In this document: positions 8,499-18,710 of the stretch, piece after piece
How the letters are laid out: each line of letters starts with the position of its first letter
Numbering within the stretch: position 1 is the stretch's first letter
DNA from: DATNBT01 sp964579765
Lineage (GTDB): Bacteria > Acidobacteriota > Vicinamibacteria > Vicinamibacterales > CAVVIG01
NCBI GenBank assembly: GCA_964579765.1
Contig: CAZOIK010000125.1
Coordinates: 1 to 31,023, forward strand
Direction: 5' to 3'
DNA: 31,023 nt
Made by a program: the position numbers and the translations under genes
The notes under the pieces: model-generated
The model's input: the letters and a program-made list of their open reading frames with translations, nothing else
Told to the model about the DNA's origin: nothing
The model's database searches: none

Positions 8499-8953
8499 AT
8501 CGGCGCAGACGCAACGTGTGCGGCGTGCGACCCCTGCTGCACTCGTGCCAGGACGCGCGCGACACGCTCTGCCTCACGATCGGCGAGGGCGGCGAGCGCG
8601 GGGAAGTCGAGGCGCCATTGCGGATGCGCGGCCATCGGGGCGAGCGGTTCGCTCGCGAGCACGGCGGTCTCGCCGTCCGGCAGCTCGTACACGACGAAGC
8701 GCGTCGGCAGCGCGACGCCGGCGTCCAGGTGCTGGCCCAGCGTCTCGACGGCGAGGTCGGGCGACCACGCCTCGATGATCTCGTACTGGCGGAAGAGGTG
8801 GCGCTGCTCGCGCATGAAGTGATCGCGGACGTCAACGCGCGCCAGGGCGCAGAGGCCTTCCTCGCGCAGCGCGAAGTTAACCCGCCCGAGCGCCGCTTCG
8901 AAGGCGACGTCTATGACGATTCGCCGTCCGTAGTCAGGCGTGTAGTCACTCAT
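8495..8953 (-). CDS. DUF302 domain protein
   Basis: 152-residue cytoplasmic protein with a DUF302-type domain: MSDYTPDYGRRIVIDVAFE, ALGRVNFALREEGLCAL, VDVRDHFMREQ (aligned with the family's variable loop), IIEAWSPDLAVETLGQHLDAG, LPTRFVVYELPDGETAVLA. The C-terminal helical tail (LAALADREAERVARVLARV) is longer than in minimal DUF302 proteins. The function of DUF302 is unknown; small soluble and metal- or ligand-binding roles have been suggested. I chose the ATG at 8953; a longer frame exists upstream but overlaps archease. Its TAG stop shares the CTAG at 8495-8498 with the stop of the convergent phosphoribosyltransferase gene. Confidence 0.8.
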   Translation of the reverse strand: MSDYTPDYGRRIVIDVAFEAALGRVNFALREEGLCALARVDVRDHFMREQRHLFRQYEIIEAWSPDLAVETLGQHLDAGVALPTRFVVYELPDGETAVLASEPLAPMAAHPQWRLDFPALAALADREAERVARVLARVQQGSHAAHVASAPI

Positions 8954-8969
8954 GCCATGCTGAGGAGCA

Positions 8970-9419
8970 ATGGACGTGCCTGACGACAATCCGGCATCGG
9001 CGTCCGGTCGCTGGGAGCACTTCGCGCACGGCGCGGACATCGGCGTGCGAGGGATCGGCGGATCGAAGGCCGAGGCGTTCGCGCAGGCTGCGGTCGCGCT
9101 GACCGGCGTCGTCACCGACCCGCAGACCGTGCGTGCGGAGGTCGGCGTGTCGATTGCGTGCGATGCACCTGAGGACGATCTGCTGCTGGTGGACTGGCTG
9201 AACGCCCTGATCTACGAGATGGCGACGCGACGGCTGCTGTTCAGCAGCTTCGACGTCACGATCCGGGGGGGCCAGCTGCAGGCCACCGCTCGAGGCGAAC
9301 GCGTCGATCGCGAACGCCACCAGCCCGCCGTCGAGATCAAAGGCGCGACCTATACCGCAGTCCGTGTGGCGCAGACGGACGACGGCCAATGGCTCGCCCA
9401 ATGCGTCGTGGACGTCTGA
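8970..9419 (+). CDS. Archease, RtcB activator
   Basis: 149-residue archease, the small protein that stimulates multiple turnover and guanylylation of the RNA ligase RtcB. Key features: WEHFAHGADIGVRGIG (with the conserved Asp), AFAQAAVALTGVVTD, DDLLLVDWLNALIYEMATR (the acidic/aromatic family core), and LFSSFDVTIRGGQLQATARGE. The last block, AVEIKGATYTAVRV, is the conserved KAVTYH-like strand. The ATG at 8970 follows GAGGAG about 5 bases upstream. rtcB follows 35 bp downstream on the same strand, so partner and activator are co-expressed. Only 16 bp separate it from the divergent DUF302 start. Confidence 0.9.
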   Translation: MDVPDDNPASASGRWEHFAHGADIGVRGIGGSKAEAFAQAAVALTGVVTDPQTVRAEVGVSIACDAPEDDLLLVDWLNALIYEMATRRLLFSSFDVTIRGGQLQATARGERVDRERHQPAVEIKGATYTAVRVAQTDDGQWLAQCVVDV

Positions 9420-9428
9420 CTGACGACC

Positions 9429-9454
9429 GGAGACTGGAGACTGGAGACTACGCG
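9429..9454 (+). repeat. Three tandem GGAGACT units just upstream of the rtcB start
   Basis: GGAGACT occurs three times in tandem at 9429-9435, 9436-9442 and 9443-9449, followed by ACGCG and the ATG at 9455. Each copy contains a GGAG Shine-Dalgarno core, the last ending 8 bases before the start. Slippage in this heptamer would change RBS number or spacing. Similar short runs may be common in such genomes, so this is a mild signal. Confidence 0.7.
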
Positions 9455-10882
<1,428 letters not shown>

Positions 10883-10885
<3 letters not shown>

Positions 10886-10910
10886 GCCGTCCGGCTGAAG
10901 CCGGACGCTA
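10883..10910. terminator. Palindrome filling the gap between convergent stop codons of rtcB and ACP
   Basis: The rtcB TAG (10883-10885) is followed by GCCGTCCGGCTGAAGCCG and GACG, then CTA, the complement of the ACP stop (10908-10910). The core is GTCCGGC-TGAA-GCCGGAC, a 7-bp stem with a TGAA loop. The palindrome is essentially the whole intergenic region, so it probably ends both transcripts. There is no T-run. On the minus strand it starts with GTAG, as at 6837. Confidence 0.55.
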
Positions 10911-11153
10911 CGAGAGCTTCGCCGCGAGGTACTTCACCGCGTCGTCGAGGGTGTAGAGGCGCGGGTAGTCGGCCTCGGGGATGTCCACGCCGAGGCGCTC
11001 GTGCAGCGCGAGCACGAAGTTGAGGACGTCCATCGAGTCGAGATCGAGCTGATCGCGGAAGCTCACGCCGGGGACGATCTCGGCCGGCGCGATCTCGGGC
11101 GCGATGCGTGTGAGCGCCTCGATGATCACCTGCCTGAGCTGCTCGCCGGTCAT
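10908..11153 (-). CDS. Acyl carrier protein at the end of the E1-E2 operon
   Basis: 81-residue acyl carrier protein. The phosphopantetheine attachment motif is LDLDSMDVLNF, with S40 carrying the arm (DSM in place of the usual DSL). Four-helix pattern: MTGEQLRQVIIEALTRIAPEI, the DSM helix LNFVLALHERLGVDIPE, and DDAVKYLAAKLS. It is acidic as expected. The ATG at 11153 lies 8 bp past the E2 stop; a GTG at 11165 would overlap that stop (GTGA). Fatty-acid AcpP is normally near fabD/G/F, so this one, coupled to a dehydrogenase complex, is probably a specialised carrier. Which acyl group it holds is unknown. Confidence 0.88.
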   Translation of the reverse strand: MTGEQLRQVIIEALTRIAPEIAPAEIVPGVSFRDQLDLDSMDVLNFVLALHERLGVDIPEADYPRLYTLDDAVKYLAAKLS

Positions 11154-11161
11154 CGCGGCGC

Positions 11162-12271
11162 TCACAGCTTCTCCGGCGTCTGCAGCCAGCGATCGACGGC
11201 CGCGAGCAGCAGGCCGCCGCGATGGCCGTCGCTCGCGCGATGATCGGCCGAGAGCGTCGCTGTCACGAGCGGCCGCGCCTCGACGCGGTCGCCGGCCACC
11301 CACGGCCGGCTCGAAATCCTGCCGAACCCGACGATGGCGACCTGCGGCGGGTAGATGATGCCGAACGTCGACTCGACGCCCTGCTCGCCGAGATTCGTGA
11401 CCGTGATCGTCGGGTCGGCCAGCTCCGAGCTGCGCAGTTGTCCGGCGCGGGCGCGCGCGACGAGATCCTGCAGCGATCGCATCAGCGCGGGCAGCGTGCT
11501 GCGGTCGGCGTCGTGCAGCGCCGGCGCGACGAGGCCGCCGCCGCGCAGCGCGATCGCGCAGCCGACGTGGATGCCGCCGCCCGGGCGGAACGCGCCGTCG
11601 ACCCACGTGCCGTTCAGCCCGGGCACCTCGCGCAGCCCGAGCGCGACGGCTTTGATCTGCAGCGCGGCCGGGAGCAGCCGTTCCGTCACCGGCCGCTTCT
11701 CGTTCTCGGCGCGCAGCCACGTCAGCGCCGCGGTCATGTCGATGGTCGTCGACAGGTAGTAGTGCGGGATCTCGCGCTTGGATCGCGCCATCGCGGCGGC
11801 AATTGCCGCGCGCATGGCGGCGTTGCGATCGGCGGGCGCCACTGGTCTGGCGCCTGCCGCGCGCTGGACGTCCTCGTGCGTGATCGCGCCGTCCGCGCCG
11901 GTGCCGGTCACGTGCGCGAGGTCCACGCCGAGCTCCTGCGCCAGCCTCTTCGCCATCGGCGTGACTTTCGCGCGTCCCGCCGGTACAGGCGCCGTCGGCG
12001 CTGGCGCAGCCGGAAGCGGAGGCGCGGCGGCTTCACCGGCGGTTCGGATATGCGCGAGGACGGTACCGACGGGCACCTTGGTGCCCGGCGTCACGACGAC
12101 GCGGTCGAGCACGCCGTCCTCGAAGACCTCGATGTCGATCGCGCCTTTCTGCGTGTCGACGACGGCGATGATGTCGCCGCGCGCGACCGTGTCGCCCGGC
12201 TGCTTCAGCCAGCGGACCAGCGTGCCGGCCTCCATGTCGGCCCCGAGCATCGGCATTCGGAAATCGCTCAT
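11162..12271 (-). CDS. 2-oxo acid dehydrogenase E2 (lipoyl acyltransferase)
   Basis: Dihydrolipoamide acyltransferase core of a pyruvate/acetoin/branched-chain-type dehydrogenase, 369 residues. One N-terminal lipoyl domain (MPMLGADMEAGTLVRWLKQP; lipoylated K42 in VDTQKGAID) is followed by an Ala/Pro linker, a peripheral-subunit binding domain (VTPMAKRLAQELGVDLAHVTG), and a catalytic domain with LSADHRASDGH (H344, D348). The usual E2 has DHRVxDGA; A-S before D is mildly divergent. The ATG at 12271 overlaps the E1 beta stop (ATGA). With only one lipoyl domain it resembles acetoin or branched-chain E2. It is followed directly by an ACP, which is unusual for this family. Confidence 0.9.
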   Translation of the reverse strand: MSDFRMPMLGADMEAGTLVRWLKQPGDTVARGDIIAVVDTQKGAIDIEVFEDGVLDRVVVTPGTKVPVGTVLAHIRTAGEAAAPPLPAAPAPTAPVPAGRAKVTPMAKRLAQELGVDLAHVTGTGADGAITHEDVQRAAGARPVAPADRNAAMRAAIAAAMARSKREIPHYYLSTTIDMTAALTWLRAENEKRPVTERLLPAALQIKAVALGLREVPGLNGTWVDGAFRPGGGIHVGCAIALRGGGLVAPALHDADRSTLPALMRSLQDLVARARAGQLRSSELADPTITVTNLGEQGVESTFGIIYPPQVAIVGFGRISSRPWVAGDRVEARPLVTATLSADHRASDGHRGGLLLAAVDRWLQTPEKL

Positions 12272-13248
12272 GCGCGGCCGGCGACACGCCGGGCGGCGGC
12301 AGCAATCGACGCCGGCTGCGGCAGCGCCGCGTCTTCGAGGTGTTTCGGGTAGGGCATCGGCACTTCCGCGCTGCAGACTCTGGCCATCGGCGCATCCAGA
12401 TCGTAGAACGCGTCCTCGGCGATGCGCGCGACGATTTCCGCCGACAGGCTCCCGCTCCTCCAGCCTTCGTCGACGACGACTACGCGGTGCGTCTTCTTCA
12501 CGGACTGCAGGATCGCGGGCATGTCGAGCGGGCGGAGCGTGCGCAAATCGAGCACGTCCGCATCGATGCCGTCGCGGGCGAGCGCGTCCGCGGCCTCCAG
12601 CGTTTTGCCGAGCGTGCCTCCGTACGTGATCAGGCTGACGTCCTTCCCGGCCCGCCGGACCGCCGCGCGATCGATGTCGACGGCCCCGGCCGTGTCGGCG
12701 AGCGGACCTTCCATGTTGTACAGCGTCTGATGCTCGAAGATCAGCACGGGATCGGGATCCTGGATCGCGGTCCACAGCATCCCGCGCGCGTCTTCGAGCG
12801 TCGCCGGCGCGACGATGCGGAGACCGGGGATGTGCGCGTACCAGCCTTCGAGGCTGTGCGCGTGCTGCGCGGCGAGCTGCCGGCCGGCGCCGGTCGCCAT
12901 CCTGATCACGAGCGGGACGTTGAACTGCCCGCCCGACATGTGCCGCAGCGTCGCGGCGTTGTTGACGATCTGATCGAGGGCGAGCAGGCTGAAGTTGACC
13001 GTCATCACTTCGACAATCGGCCGCATGCCGCCGAGCGCCGCGCCGATGCCTGCGCCGACGAACGTCGATTCCGACAGCGGCGTGTCGCGAATGCGCTCGG
13101 GGCCGAACTCGTCGAGCAAACCTTTGCTCACGGCGTACGAGCCGCCGTACTTGCCCACATCCTCGCCCATGAGGAACACGCGCGGGTCCTTCGTCAGCGC
13201 TTCGCGGATGGCGCTCCGAATCGCGTCGCGGTACGTGGTCGTCGTCAT
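12268..13248 (-). CDS. 2-oxo acid dehydrogenase E1 beta subunit
   Basis: Transketolase-like beta subunit of a thiamine-diphosphate dehydrogenase, 326 residues. Family blocks: ALTKDPRVFLMGEDVGKYGG, RIRDTPLSESTFVGAGIGAA, GMRPIVEVMTVNFSLLALDQ, GAGRQLAAQHAHSLEGWYAH, PGLRIVAPATLEDARGML and the C-terminal VVVVDEGWRSG with a terminal domain. The glutamate in LMGEDVG is the one that activates thiamine. The pattern is of acetoin or pyruvate dehydrogenase beta. Starts at the ATG at 13248, overlapping the E1 alpha stop (ATGA). Forms a heterotetramer with the gene upstream. Confidence 0.92.
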   Translation of the reverse strand: MTTTTYRDAIRSAIREALTKDPRVFLMGEDVGKYGGSYAVSKGLLDEFGPERIRDTPLSESTFVGAGIGAALGGMRPIVEVMTVNFSLLALDQIVNNAATLRHMSGGQFNVPLVIRMATGAGRQLAAQHAHSLEGWYAHIPGLRIVAPATLEDARGMLWTAIQDPDPVLIFEHQTLYNMEGPLADTAGAVDIDRAAVRRAGKDVSLITYGGTLGKTLEAADALARDGIDADVLDLRTLRPLDMPAILQSVKKTHRVVVVDEGWRSGSLSAEIVARIAEDAFYDLDAPMARVCSAEVPMPYPKHLEDAALPQPASIAAAARRVAGRA

Positions 13249-14209
13249 CGCGAGTAAACGTCCTTGAGCAGATCGCCGGCCGGCTCCCAGCCCGCGCTTT
13301 CGGCGAACTGCACGGCCACCTCGAGTTCGTCTCGCACCGACGTCTCGAGCGCGTCGATGACCGACTGCGGCACGACAGCGTCGCGGGTCAGGTGCGCGCG
13401 CATCGACGCGATCGGATCCCGCGTCTTCCACTGCTCGACTTCGGCTTTGTCACGATAGAGATCCGCGTCGAACATCGAATGCGCGCGAAAGCGATACGTT
13501 CGGACTTCGAGGAACGCCGGACCGCCGCCATGCCTGATCGCCTCGGCTGCGGCCGTTGTCGCGGCGTTGACCGCGAGGACGTCCATGCCGTCAACGGCGT
13601 CGGCCGGCAGGCCGTAGCTTCGCGCCTTGGCCGCGAGATCCGTCTGCGACTGCGCACGATCGATGCGCGTGCCCATGGCGTAGAGGTTGTTCTCGCACAG
13701 AAACAGCACCGGCAGCTTCCAGAGCGTCGCGAGGTTGAGCGACTCGTGGAACTCGCCTTCGGCGACCGCGCCGTCGCCGAAGAAGCACGCCGTCACGCGC
13801 GGGCGCTGCTGCATCCGGTCGGCGAGGGCGAGGCCGACGGCGACGGGCAGTCCGCCGCCCACGATCGCGTTGCCGCCGTAGAAGCGTGTCGCCGCGTCGA
13901 ACACGTGCATCGAGCCGCCGCGTCCCCGGCTGCAGCCGGCCTGCTTGCCGTACATCTCCGCCATGAGCCGATCCATCGGGATGCCGCGCGCGAGCGCGTG
14001 CCCGTGCTCACGATACGTCGCCACGACCGCATCCTCGTCGGTCAGCGCCGGCATCGCGCCGGCGGCGACGGCCTCCTCGCCGATGTAGAGGTGCAGAAAA
14101 CCGCGGATCTTGCCGGCGCTGTACAGCTCGGCGCACTTCTCCTCGAAGCGGCGGATGCGCAGCATGTCGTGAAAGAGCCTGAGCTCGTGGTCGCGCCGGT
14201 GGTGCTCCG

Positions 14210-14213
<4 letters not shown>
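13245..14213 (-). CDS. 2-oxo acid dehydrogenase E1 alpha subunit
   Basis: Thiamine-diphosphate-binding alpha subunit, 322 residues. Blocks: MLRIRRFEEKCAELYSAGKI, GFLHLYIGEEAVAAGAMPAL, YREHGHALARGIPMDRLMAE, RGRGGSMHVFDAATRFYGGN, and the ThDP/Mg2+ motif ACFFGDGAVAEGEFHESLNLA with ENNLYAMGT. RAHSMFDADLYR near the end fits the phosphorylation-loop region of PDH alpha. The start is a GTG at 14213 that overlaps the stop of the ligase gene (GTGA). It resembles pyruvate or acetoin dehydrogenase E1 alpha; substrate cannot be separated from sequence alone. Confidence 0.92.
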
Positions 14214-15937
<1,724 letters not shown>

Positions 15938-16009
15938 CGCCGCGGGCACCTTCGCGATGACCGGCCAGCGCGTTCCTGCGGCAAATGCATTAGGCATTGG
16001 TAAGGGACT

Positions 16010-16033
16010 GCCGGATTCGCGGCAGCATCCGGC
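16010..16033. promoter_or_regulatory. Inverted repeat between divergent ligase and exported-protein genes
   Basis: GCCGGAT (16010-16016) and ATCCGGC (16027-16033) are perfect inverted arms separated by 10 bases, one helical turn from centre to centre of each arm's start. It lies upstream of both divergent genes (starts 15937 and 16099) and next to an AT-rich segment. This geometry suits a dimeric regulator. Regulator unknown. Confidence 0.4.
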
Positions 16034-16037
16034 AGAG

Positions 16038-16082
16038 GCAAGTGCAAAGGCGGCGCCATGCTGGCGGCCCGTTTGCACCTGC
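16038..16082 (+). promoter_or_regulatory. Inverted repeat / stem-loop in leader of the exported-protein gene
   Basis: GCAAGTGCAAA (16038-16048) and TTTGCACCTGC (16072-16082) pair in 10 of 11 positions with a 23-base loop. It ends 16 bases before the ATG at 16099, so it could be an RNA leader hairpin or a second operator. Its function is inferred only from symmetry and position. Confidence 0.4.
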
Positions 16083-16098
16083 AACAGTGAGCGATCGT

Positions 16099-17103
16099 AT
16101 GTTCGCCAGCCTGCTTGCGCTCCAGATATTCGCCGCGTCCGCGCCGTCCGATCCGTTTGCGTTCTTTCAGCCGTCCGTGACGATCAGCGCGGACGAGCGA
16201 ATCGCGCTCGATCGCGGCGAGCCCGTCGCGCGCGTGCTGCCTGGACAGGGACTCGAGGTGGCAGTGGTGGCGGCGGTGCCCGTGGACGTGGACGGCGACC
16301 GGCTCGTTGCATGGATGCGCGAGATCGCCGCGATGAAGAAGAGCCGCTACGTCCTCGCGATCGGGCGGTTCTCGGATCCACCGGCGATCGACGATCTCGC
16401 CGCGCTGTCACTCGAAGACAGCGAGCTGAGCGATCTGCGGCAGTGTCATCCCCAGCACTGCGGTCTCAAGCTGTCGTCGGCCGAGATGGACGAGTTGCAG
16501 CGCACGGCAGGCGCCGCGGGCGCAGGCTGGAAAGACGCCCTGCAGCAGGAGTTCCGCCGGCTGGTGCTGGCTCGCGTGACGGCCTATCTCACGACGGGTG
16601 CGATCGCGCCGTACGAGGACGAGAGACGCATCGTCTACCCGGCTGAACGATTCGACGCACTGCTCGATCATTCCGTCTTCCTGCAGCAGCACGTCCCGGA
16701 GTTCGTCAACGCTCTGCGCCGATATCCTGAGGGCGCCTTGCCTGACGTCGAGTCGTTTCTGTATTGGTCCAAGGAGCGGCTCGCCGGCAAGCCCATTGTC
16801 AGCATCACGCACGTGAACATCCTGCGGAGCCATGCTCCTGGCTTCCCTGACGCGATCGTCGCGGGGAAAGAGATCTTCTCCACGCACTACGTGAACGCGT
16901 CGCTCGGCCTCACGTCGATCGTGCGCGGCACGGCGGACGGACCCAACTACCTCGTGTACATCAACCGATCCGAGGTCGATACGCTCGGCGGCATGTTCGG
17001 CGGCCTCGTCCGCTTCTTCATGCAGCGTCGGCTGAGGTCGGAAGCGGGAGCTGTCCTCGACGGGTTGCGCCATCGTCTGGAGAGCGGTCCGCCTTCGTCA
17101 TGA
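16099..17103 (+). CDS. Conserved exported protein of unknown function
   Basis: 334 residues. The N-terminus MFASLLALQIFAASAPSDPF is a probable short signal peptide. The mature part starts FAFFQPSVTISADERIALDRGEPVARVLPGQ and has C116 and C121 in RQCHPQHCGLKLS, a C-x4-C pair that may form a disulfide. The second half is rich in conserved-looking segments (ERFDALLDHSVFLQQ, LRRYPEGALPDVESFLYWSK, SITHVNIL, KEIFSTHYVNASLGLTSIV, LVYINRSEVDTLGGMFGGLV). I recognise this as a repeated theme in acidobacterial-type genomes but know no function. The final 86 bp overlap the convergent HhH gene. Start chosen at 16099; the frame is open upstream but that region holds inverted repeats. Confidence 0.72.
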   Translation: MFASLLALQIFAASAPSDPFAFFQPSVTISADERIALDRGEPVARVLPGQGLEVAVVAAVPVDVDGDRLVAWMREIAAMKKSRYVLAIGRFSDPPAIDDLAALSLEDSELSDLRQCHPQHCGLKLSSAEMDELQRTAGAAGAGWKDALQQEFRRLVLARVTAYLTTGAIAPYEDERRIVYPAERFDALLDHSVFLQQHVPEFVNALRRYPEGALPDVESFLYWSKERLAGKPIVSITHVNILRSHAPGFPDAIVAGKEIFSTHYVNASLGLTSIVRGTADGPNYLVYINRSEVDTLGGMFGGLVRFFMQRRLRSEAGAVLDGLRHRLESGPPSS

Positions 17104-17941
17104 GCGCGGAGCACTCGCGCTCGCGGCCGCGGACGATCCGGCGACCCGCCAGCGCGCCGAACTCCACCGTGATCACGGTCCACTGGTGCTCCCGCCGACC
17201 GTCGTCGTCGCAGAACAGCACGACCCAGTCGTGCGTCTTGCCGAGCCTGTGGGCGCGGGCGGTGTTGGAGTAGAGCGCGGTATAGTGCCGGCCGCCCCGT
17301 TCGGTGTGCAGCACCGGCAGCCAGGCCTCGTGCTTGGGGTTGAATCGCCGCGGCGCGATGCGCGGCAGCTCGTCTGCGTGCGCCTTCTCGCGGTATTCGC
17401 GATCGACTTCCAGGAGCTCGCTGACCGGCGGCTCCGCCTGCGCGGCGGACACGCCGAAGGACAGTTCGCCGCGGCCGAGCCGACGCGCGAGCGTGTCGCG
17501 GATGCCGGCGAGCCGCTTCGCGCCGAAGCCCGCGATGTTCTCGAGGCGACCGTCCTCGGCGGCGTGCTCGAGCTGCTGCAGGGTGTCGAGCCCGAGTTCG
17601 TCGTGCAGGCGCGCGGCAAGGTGCGGCCCGATGCCGGGCACCGAGGCGAAGAGACGGACGGGATCCGTGTCGCCGCGCAGCCGCTCGAGGATCGGCGAAT
17701 AGCCGTGAACGACGATGTCGCGGATCGTCCGCGCGAGCCAGGGCCCGATGGCGCGGAGCCGATCAAGCCCTTCGACGCCGTGTGTCTCCAGAATCTGCGC
17801 GGCCGGCGTCGGCAGCCGCCGCAGCGTGTCGGCGGCGCGCCGGTATGCGCGCACGCGGTGCGGATTGGCGTGCTGCGCCGCGAGCACGGCCGCGATCTCG
17901 TCGAGCCTCGCGGCTATCTCATCGTTCGACGGTCTGGGCAT
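17018..17941 (-). CDS. Helix-hairpin-helix protein resembling the PolX N-terminal half
   Basis: 307 residues. Residues 1-160 closely follow the N-terminal domain of the PolX at 3088: an 8-kDa-like part (LDEIAAVLAAQHANPHRVRA, then YRRAADTLRRLPTPAAQIL) and HhH motifs (RAIGPWLA, VPGIGPHLAARL, IAGFGAKRLAGI). The nucleotidyltransferase and PHP parts are absent. The C-terminal domain (LLEVDREYREKAHADELPRI, WLPVLHTERGGRHYTALYS, HRLGKTHDWVVLFCDDDGRR, GRRIVRGRERE) is a separate module found in stand-alone HhH proteins. It probably binds DNA ends or gaps; catalysis is not visible. The tail past RERE (about 35 residues) overlaps the convergent gene and may be drift. Clear start at 17941. Confidence 0.82.
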   Translation of the reverse strand: MPRPSNDEIAARLDEIAAVLAAQHANPHRVRAYRRAADTLRRLPTPAAQILETHGVEGLDRLRAIGPWLARTIRDIVVHGYSPILERLRGDTDPVRLFASVPGIGPHLAARLHDELGLDTLQQLEHAAEDGRLENIAGFGAKRLAGIRDTLARRLGRGELSFGVSAAQAEPPVSELLEVDREYREKAHADELPRIAPRRFNPKHEAWLPVLHTERGGRHYTALYSNTARAHRLGKTHDWVVLFCDDDGRREHQWTVITVEFGALAGRRIVRGRERECSALMTKADRSPDDGATRRGQLPLPTSADAA

Positions 17942-17994
17942 CTCGGCCTCGCCGGGTTTCCGTCAGTGCCTGTGCGCCTGTCTTCGTTCTGGTG

Positions 17995-18034
17995 TGAACG
18001 CAAGTTCAATTCCAGCGCTGGCACGTCGTGTGCT
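17995..18034 (+). promoter_or_regulatory. Candidate sigma-54 promoter with adjacent hairpins, upstream of the membrane-protein/ftsH operon
   Basis: TGGCACG-TCGT-GTGCT (18019-18034) fits the -24/-12 consensus TGGCACG-N4-TTGCW at all but one position (G instead of T), with GG and GC spaced correctly. The start would fall near 18045, 15 bases before the ATG at 18060. Just upstream are TGAAC-GCAA-GTTCA (17995-18008) and the perfect palindrome CCAGCGCTGG (18012-18021), which overlaps the -24 element. Chance matches are possible in GC-rich DNA. Confidence 0.35.
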
Positions 18035-18059
18035 CTGAGTCACTCCGAGACGAGGTCGC

Positions 18060-18710
18060 ATGCTGTCGCGCCGCCGTTCCGGCTACACCGCCCTGTGGAT
18101 CTTCGCCGTCGCTTTCGGCTGGATTGAAGCCGCGACGGTCGTTTACCTGCGCGCGACGACGCACGTGCCGGCATCCGCCGCGCCGTTTCCGCTGACCGTG
18201 CTCCCGACGGAGCTGATTGAGGTGGAGATCGTGCGCGAGGCCTGCACGATGTTCGTGCTCGCCGCCGTGGCGTGCGCGGCGTCGCGTCGATGGCGCGATG
18301 CGATCGGCGCGTTTCTCCTGACGTTCGGAATCTGGGATCTTGTGTATTACGTCGTGCTGCGGCTGATCCTCGGCTGGCCCGACGCGCTCACGAACTGGGA
18401 CGTCCTGTTCCTGATCCCGCTTCCGTGGGTCGCGCCGATCTGGGCGCCGGCGACCGTCGCCGTGATCTTCGTCGCGACCGGCACCTACCTGTTCTGGACG
18501 GCCGAGCAGGCGCATCGGTACGTGGGGGCGGACTTCGCCGTGCTGTTCGCGTCTGCGCTGACGATCGTGGCGGCGTTCCTGGTCGAGTGGCACGTGATCT
18601 TCACGTTCGAGCCGCCGCGTCGCTTCCCGTTGTGGCTCTTCTGGGCCGGCGTGGCGCTTGGGGTCGGAGCGTTCGTTCACGCGGAACGCCGGAGGCCGGC
18701 GCATGCCTGA
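18060..18710 (+). CDS. Polytopic membrane protein of unknown function
   Basis: 216 residues with about six hydrophobic segments, roughly residues 8-30, 62-78, 82-104, 118-146, 158-178 and 190-206. It begins MLSRRRSGYTALWIFAVAFG and ends in a basic tail, so the termini are probably cytoplasmic by the positive-inside rule. Conserved-looking features are FGWIEAATVVYLRA, VREACTMFVLAAVA, FGIWDLVYYVVLRLILGWP and NWDVLFLIPLPWVAPIWAP. I do not recognise a named family. It overlaps ftsH by 8 bp, so the two are translationally coupled; an adaptor or substrate relation to FtsH is only an inference. GAGG lies 8 bases upstream of the ATG at 18060. Confidence 0.75.
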   Translation: MLSRRRSGYTALWIFAVAFGWIEAATVVYLRATTHVPASAAPFPLTVLPTELIEVEIVREACTMFVLAAVACAASRRWRDAIGAFLLTFGIWDLVYYVVLRLILGWPDALTNWDVLFLIPLPWVAPIWAPATVAVIFVATGTYLFWTAEQAHRYVGADFAVLFASALTIVAAFLVEWHVIFTFEPPRRFPLWLFWAGVALGVGAFVHAERRRPAHA

